Assembly (NCBI RefSeq): GCF_020700235.1
Contig: NZ_CP085307.1
Span: forward strand, 186,001-250,000
Origin: Haladaptatus pallidirubidus
GTDB lineage: Archaea; Halobacteriota; Halobacteria; Halobacteriales; Haladaptataceae
Length of the DNA stretch: 64,000 nt
Direction of reading: 5' to 3'
Part shown: positions 60,611-64,000 of the stretch, in pieces
How positions within the stretch are numbered: the first letter of the stretch is position 1
How the letters are laid out: each line of letters begins with the position of its first letter
Notes under the pieces: generated by a model
Told to the model about the DNA's origin: nothing
Databases searched by the model: none
The model's input: the letters and a program-made list of their open reading frames with translations, nothing else
Program-made: the position numbers and the translations under genes

Positions 60611-61742
60611 TCGTGACATCATTATGGAATGTGAGGGGCTGAAACAGTATTTCGGCCAGCAACAGGGACTTTTTAATAGCCTATTCGGCGAACCCGAATA
60701 CGTCCGTGCGGTAGACGGTATCGACCTCAAAATCGAGCGCGGTGAAATTGTCGGCCTCGCTGGCGAGTCTGGATGTGGAAAAACCACGACTGGCAAGACG
60801 CTCATCCGACTCCTCGAACCGACCGATGGAACGATTCGGTTCGAAGGCAAGGAAGTGACCGACATCACTGGAGCAGAGCTACAGGCGTTCCGCCGGAATG
60901 TCCAGATAATCTTCCAGGATCCCTTCGAAAGCCTCAATCCCCGAATGACGGTGTATGATACCGTGGTCGAACCGCTCAAGATTCATGGCATCGGTGACCC
61001 CGACGAGCGATATATTCGTGTGGTTGAGGCCCTCGAACGCGCCGAACTCGAACCGGTCGAGGCATATTTGGAAAATTACCCTCATCAACTGTCGGGTGGC
61101 GAAAAACAGCGGGTCGCTATTGCGCGAGCTCTAGTGCTCGAACCCGACTTCCTGCTAGCCGACGAACCAGTTTCGATGCTTGACGTGTCCATCCGAGCGG
61201 GCGTGTTGGGCCTGCTCCAACGACTCAACGAGGAACTCGACCTCACCATCCTGTTCATTAGCCACGACTTATCGCTGCTGCGCCAAGTGTGCGACCGTAT
61301 CGGCATCATGTATCTAGGTCGCATTATTGAGTTCGGGGAGACAGAGACGGTCATTCAAACCCCAACGCACCCCTACGCGAAGGCGCTACTCGGGGCAGCT
61401 CCCGAGCCCGACCCCTTCCGCGAGCGCGAGCACGTCGAAATTCAGGGGTCTATTCCCGATCCGATAAACCTCCCGTCTGGCTGCCGGTTTAAGGGCCGAT
61501 GTCCCGAGCGTGAAGCTATCTGCGACTATATCGACCCACATCTTTGTGAAGTTGAGTATGAGGGCGATCCCCGCGATGTCGCGTGTCACGCCTACTACGA
61601 AGCTGACGATGCCGAGAGGTTCGAACAGCAACTACGTGAGCGCGAAGACGTGCGCGACGACATTAAACAGAATCCCCACCGGAAGGTAAGCCTCAGCGAG
61701 GAACCCAACAAAGAGGTCAGCCATAACGCGGAAAGCGACTGA
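60603..61742 (+). CDS. Peptide ABC transporter ATP-binding protein (DppF type)
   Basis: It encodes 379 residues: Walker A GESGCGKTT, signature LSGGEKQR, Walker B ADEPVSMLDV, H-loop ISHDLS and a C-terminal CRFKGRCPEREAIC cluster. A Lys/Glu-rich tail of about 40 residues is added at the end. It pairs with the DppD-type subunit; in the other transporter of this window the two are fused. Confidence 0.94.
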   Translation: MTNRDIIMECEGLKQYFGQQQGLFNSLFGEPEYVRAVDGIDLKIERGEIVGLAGESGCGKTTTGKTLIRLLEPTDGTIRFEGKEVTDITGAELQAFRRNVQIIFQDPFESLNPRMTVYDTVVEPLKIHGIGDPDERYIRVVEALERAELEPVEAYLENYPHQLSGGEKQRVAIARALVLEPDFLLADEPVSMLDVSIRAGVLGLLQRLNEELDLTILFISHDLSLLRQVCDRIGIMYLGRIIEFGETETVIQTPTHPYAKALLGAAPEPDPFREREHVEIQGSIPDPINLPSGCRFKGRCPEREAICDYIDPHLCEVEYEGDPRDVACHAYYEADDAERFEQQLREREDVRDDIKQNPHRKVSLSEEPNKEVSHNAESD

Positions 61743-61743
61743 C

Positions 61744-62181
61744 GTGGGCGACGATGTCACGCGGAATCACCTGCTCACAGGTCGTCGCGAAAGTGCATTC
61801 ATCGCACTTCTCATAGGATTCATCACCGGCTGTTGGATCGGGTATGTTCTCATCTATCCTATTTCATCGCTTCCACTTCCTCGGTACACTCTGGTCAGTG
61901 TCATTCTCCTCGGCGCATATATTGACTACGTCACTCGGTCGATGCTCGATCGCCTACTCATTGTCTTCGCCGCATCGCTCATAGCCTTCGTCATCGGGTT
62001 CGTGGTCTACACCTTCCCAGCGCTCGTCGGATGGTACAATACCGTGCTGATTCAGCGATCGCTTTATCTATCAGGGCTTCGCAAAACATTCCTGTTCGCG
62101 CTTTTGGCGATGACTCTCCTCCTCATGGGAACTTTAATTAGCTATATTATTCGGAATACGTACGCCGAAGTAACACGGTAG
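61744..62181 (+). CDS. Four-helix membrane protein at the end of the transporter operon
   Basis: It encodes 145 residues from a GTG one base after the ATPase stop. Four hydrophobic segments are seen (FIALLIGFITGCWIGYVLIY, YTLVSVILLGAYIDYV, IVFAASLIAFVIGFVVY, FLFALLAMTLLLMGTLISYI), each flanked by Arg. No family is recognised. Its position suggests an accessory part of the transporter. Confidence 0.6.
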   Translation: MGDDVTRNHLLTGRRESAFIALLIGFITGCWIGYVLIYPISSLPLPRYTLVSVILLGAYIDYVTRSMLDRLLIVFAASLIAFVIGFVVYTFPALVGWYNTVLIQRSLYLSGLRKTFLFALLAMTLLLMGTLISYIIRNTYAEVTR

Positions 62182-62514
62182 AAAGACTGTGATTCACTTT
62201 AAATTATGTTACGGATCTATATTCCAGAATATAATCCATTGAAAGCGATCAGTGACAATGGCGATCGCAGAATTATAAGAGGCTTCTCAGTCGCCTTTAC
62301 AGATGTGGTCGTTTCAACGATATTTATCCATATTGACAGAGAGGGAATGCTGTGACGATGCACGGATGTTTCGATGAGCGACCGCAAGGTGGTTGGGTAA
62401 TTTGCCTAGATATTTTGTCTCGAATCACATATCCTCGAATAGATTAATCTGGACAGATAGAAGTAGCCAAAGACTGCCAATCTACTGAAACTCGGCCATC
62501 TTTTCTCCCGAAAT
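62182..62514. other. Gene-free gap between convergent genes
   Basis: This is AT-rich sequence between the transporter operon and the M81 peptidase gene, which point toward each other. I see no gene, RNA or clear terminator hairpin. Confidence 0.5.
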
Positions 62515-64000
62515 TCACCAATTTGGATACGTGTCATCTGCCATTTTGTCAAGCGGGAACTGAGGGCGCGAAATTCGCGTAAACTCGTACTTTCGTGGGT
62601 CCATCGCTACGAGACCGATGCTGTTGATGGGTATGTTTGTTGAACACATTGGCTCGTAGTCAGCCCGGTAGTGGTTCGTGGACTTGACGACCAATACGTT
62701 GAGACGTTCGGGTTGGATACCCACGTGCCGCCAAATTTCAGCGTCAAGAGGTTGCATCCGGTTCTCAGTCACAATGACGCTGACACCATCGTCCTGGCCG
62801 CACTCAACGAGCACTGTCCGCCCGAGGTGGTTCTCGCCGCCGGTTCCCATCGGTCCGGTGTTGCGGAATTCACCATCGGTGACGGCCTTTACGTACACGT
62901 TGAGATCGGCGATGGGGTCGCCATGGAAATCGTCGGTCTTGCCTCCGAGATTCACAATCGTGCGCTCGCCGACACCCGCATCGACACACTGAGCTACCGT
63001 TTCCGGGTCGCGAACAATAGCGAATCCAGCATTCGTAAGTTCTTGGTCGATCATCTCACGGAGAACCGTCGTACCGTCCGCCGCACCGCCACCACCAGGG
63101 TTGTCACCCACGTCAGCCATCAGGACGAATCCGTCCTCTGGGTCAAGGTCTGCAGCAAGCCGCTTTGCCTCTGTGACGGCCTCCGGCGGTTCAGGATAGT
63201 CGCTGACAAAGTCTTCGCGGCGGTCCCAAATATACTCGGCGAGTTCGCGTGAAACCTCTCGTGCCGCATCGGAATTGGAGTCGGCGATGACCGGAATTGA
63301 CCACCCCATTGAAGGGATGTCGGCCTGGTGAAAACCGGGAAAGACACTAACTTTGACGATGTTGTCGTGCTCCTCGTACTCACGGGCTTTCGCCATTACA
63401 TCAGCCATTGGTCCCTCCCGGGTATTTTGCTTGGGACCCATAGCGAGAACGGGCGGGCGCTCAATGTGGATCACTGGGTCGATGTCGCTCTGAATCGTCC
63501 GGATGAGTTCACGCATCCCAGTGCGACCGGTGTCTGCCATATCCGTATGAGGGTATGACTCAAAGCCAATGAGAACGTCCGACTTAGTAACCATTTCGTC
63601 GGTGATGTTTCCGTGGAGATCAAGCGTCACCGCGATGGGAACATTCTCGCCTACGATTTCTCGTACGCTCGAAATCAACGGTCCCTCGCCGTCATCCAGT
63701 CCTTCGGGCACCATAGCACCATGAAGACACAGCATCACGCCATCTAGGTCGGCGGCGTGCTCTCGAACTCCGTCGAGAATCTGCTCACAATAAAACTCAT
63801 AGACGTCGGCTTCGACGAGTCCACTCGGTGTCGCAGTGGCCGCAACCGTATGAATCAGCTCCACGGAGTTGTTTTCGGCCACGTCGATGACACCGCCAAC
63901 TTGCGTATTAGTTCCTTGGAGCTTTTTGGGGATCTCGTCGCCGAAGTACTCGCGGCGCTCCTTAAACAAATCTCTGCCTGTCTTGGAGGTTAAGAACGTG
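62515..64000 (-). CDS. M81-family metallopeptidase (MlrC-like, DUF1485), 5' end outside the window
   Basis: The frame stays open to the last base: upstream of the internal TTG at 63969 it still reads TFLTSKTGRDLFKERREYFG, so the true start is beyond 64000. At least 495 residues are present. Family marks: DGVMLCLHGAMVPEGLDDGE, VTLDLHGNITDEMV (His and Asp for the metal), FESYPHTDMADTG and LMADVGDNPGGGGAADGTT. MlrC-type enzymes cleave small linear peptides, including ones with D- or beta-amino acids, which fits the neighbouring genes. Confidence 0.9.
   Translation of the reverse strand, partial: TFLTSKTGRDLFKERREYFGDEIPKKLQGTNTQVGGVIDVAENNSVELIHTVAATATPSGLVEADVYEFYCEQILDGVREHAADLDGVMLCLHGAMVPEGLDDGEGPLISSVREIVGENVPIAVTLDLHGNITDEMVTKSDVLIGFESYPHTDMADTGRTGMRELIRTIQSDIDPVIHIERPPVLAMGPKQNTREGPMADVMAKAREYEEHDNIVKVSVFPGFHQADIPSMGWSIPVIADSNSDAAREVSRELAEYIWDRREDFVSDYPEPPEAVTEAKRLAADLDPEDGFVLMADVGDNPGGGGAADGTTVLREMIDQELTNAGFAIVRDPETVAQCVDAGVGERTIVNLGGKTDDFHGDPIADLNVYVKAVTDGEFRNTGPMGTGGENHLGRTVLVECGQDDGVSVIVTENRMQPLDAEIWRHVGIQPERLNVLVVKSTNHYRADYEPMCSTNIPINSIGLVAMDPRKYEFTRISRPQFPLDKMADDTYPNW

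Noticed and set aside
1..64000. CRISPR array or rRNA/tRNA genes
   Set aside because: No regularly spaced direct repeats and no rRNA or tRNA sequence were seen on either strand by eye; a covariance-model scan was not possible.

Overview
The window is haloarchaeal DNA (class Halobacteria). The proteins are acidic and rich in Asp and Glu, many genes start leaderless a short distance after TATA-like boxes, and the three complete extracellular solute-binding proteins carry twin-arginine-like, lipobox N-termini. Base composition looks moderate for a haloarchaeon, and a GC-rich block at 23.7-27.1 kb stands out from its neighbours. I do not assign a genus.

Layout. (1) 1-11 kb: the tail of a solute-binding protein, two unknown genes, then a sugar or polyol module: Gfo/Idh/MocA dehydrogenase, TIM-barrel isomerase, binding protein, two permeases, two small membrane proteins, a winged-helix regulator, a glycoside-hydrolase-like TIM barrel and the ATPase. 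(2) 11.4-20.3 kb: a peptide-type ABC transporter (binding protein, two permeases, one fused double ATPase) co-transcribed with a CoA-ester lyase, facing a fused NDP-forming acyl-CoA synthetase. (3) 20.6-23.5 kb: a two-gene module that includes a PD-(D/E)XK-nuclease-like protein and sits against a truncated membrane-protein gene, then a lone antitoxin-like protein. (4) 23.6-27.7 kb: a candidate structured RNA and a tightly coupled plasmid- or virus-like operon of unknown genes, including a 30-residue ORF, then a TRAM protein. (5) 27.7-28.8 kb: gene-free DNA with three identical palindromes and an orphan IS200/IS605-type hairpin end. (6) 28.8-34.2 kb: eutB-eutC-eutA (adenosylcobalamin-dependent ethanolamine ammonia-lyase and its reactivase) and a GH13 enzyme. 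(7) 34.6-45.4 kb: two insertions related to IS5 that carry cargo genes, around a DNA-repair cluster (MBL exonuclease, ATP-dependent DNA ligase, UV-damage endonuclease). The larger insertion (5,124 bp, 8-bp target duplication) splits uvsE exactly; removing it restores a 302-codon reading frame. (8) 45.5-48.4 kb: decayed fragments, a serine beta-lactamase-like hydrolase and a second IS605-like remnant. (9) 48.4-64 kb: an apparent D-amino-acid and peptide catabolic island: DgcA-like epimerase, DgcN-like DUF1611 protein, a second enolase-superfamily racemase, an N-acyl-D-amino-acid deacylase, three small envelope genes, a complete peptide ABC transporter and an M81 metallopeptidase that runs off the window.

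The observations most worth following: both peptide-binding proteins appear circularly permuted, with the usual C-terminal lobe segment placed directly after the lipobox; the cargo-carrying IS5-like elements have several alternative ends; the nuclease two-gene module is uncharacterised; and the three-way-junction RNA candidate has a competing hairpin.
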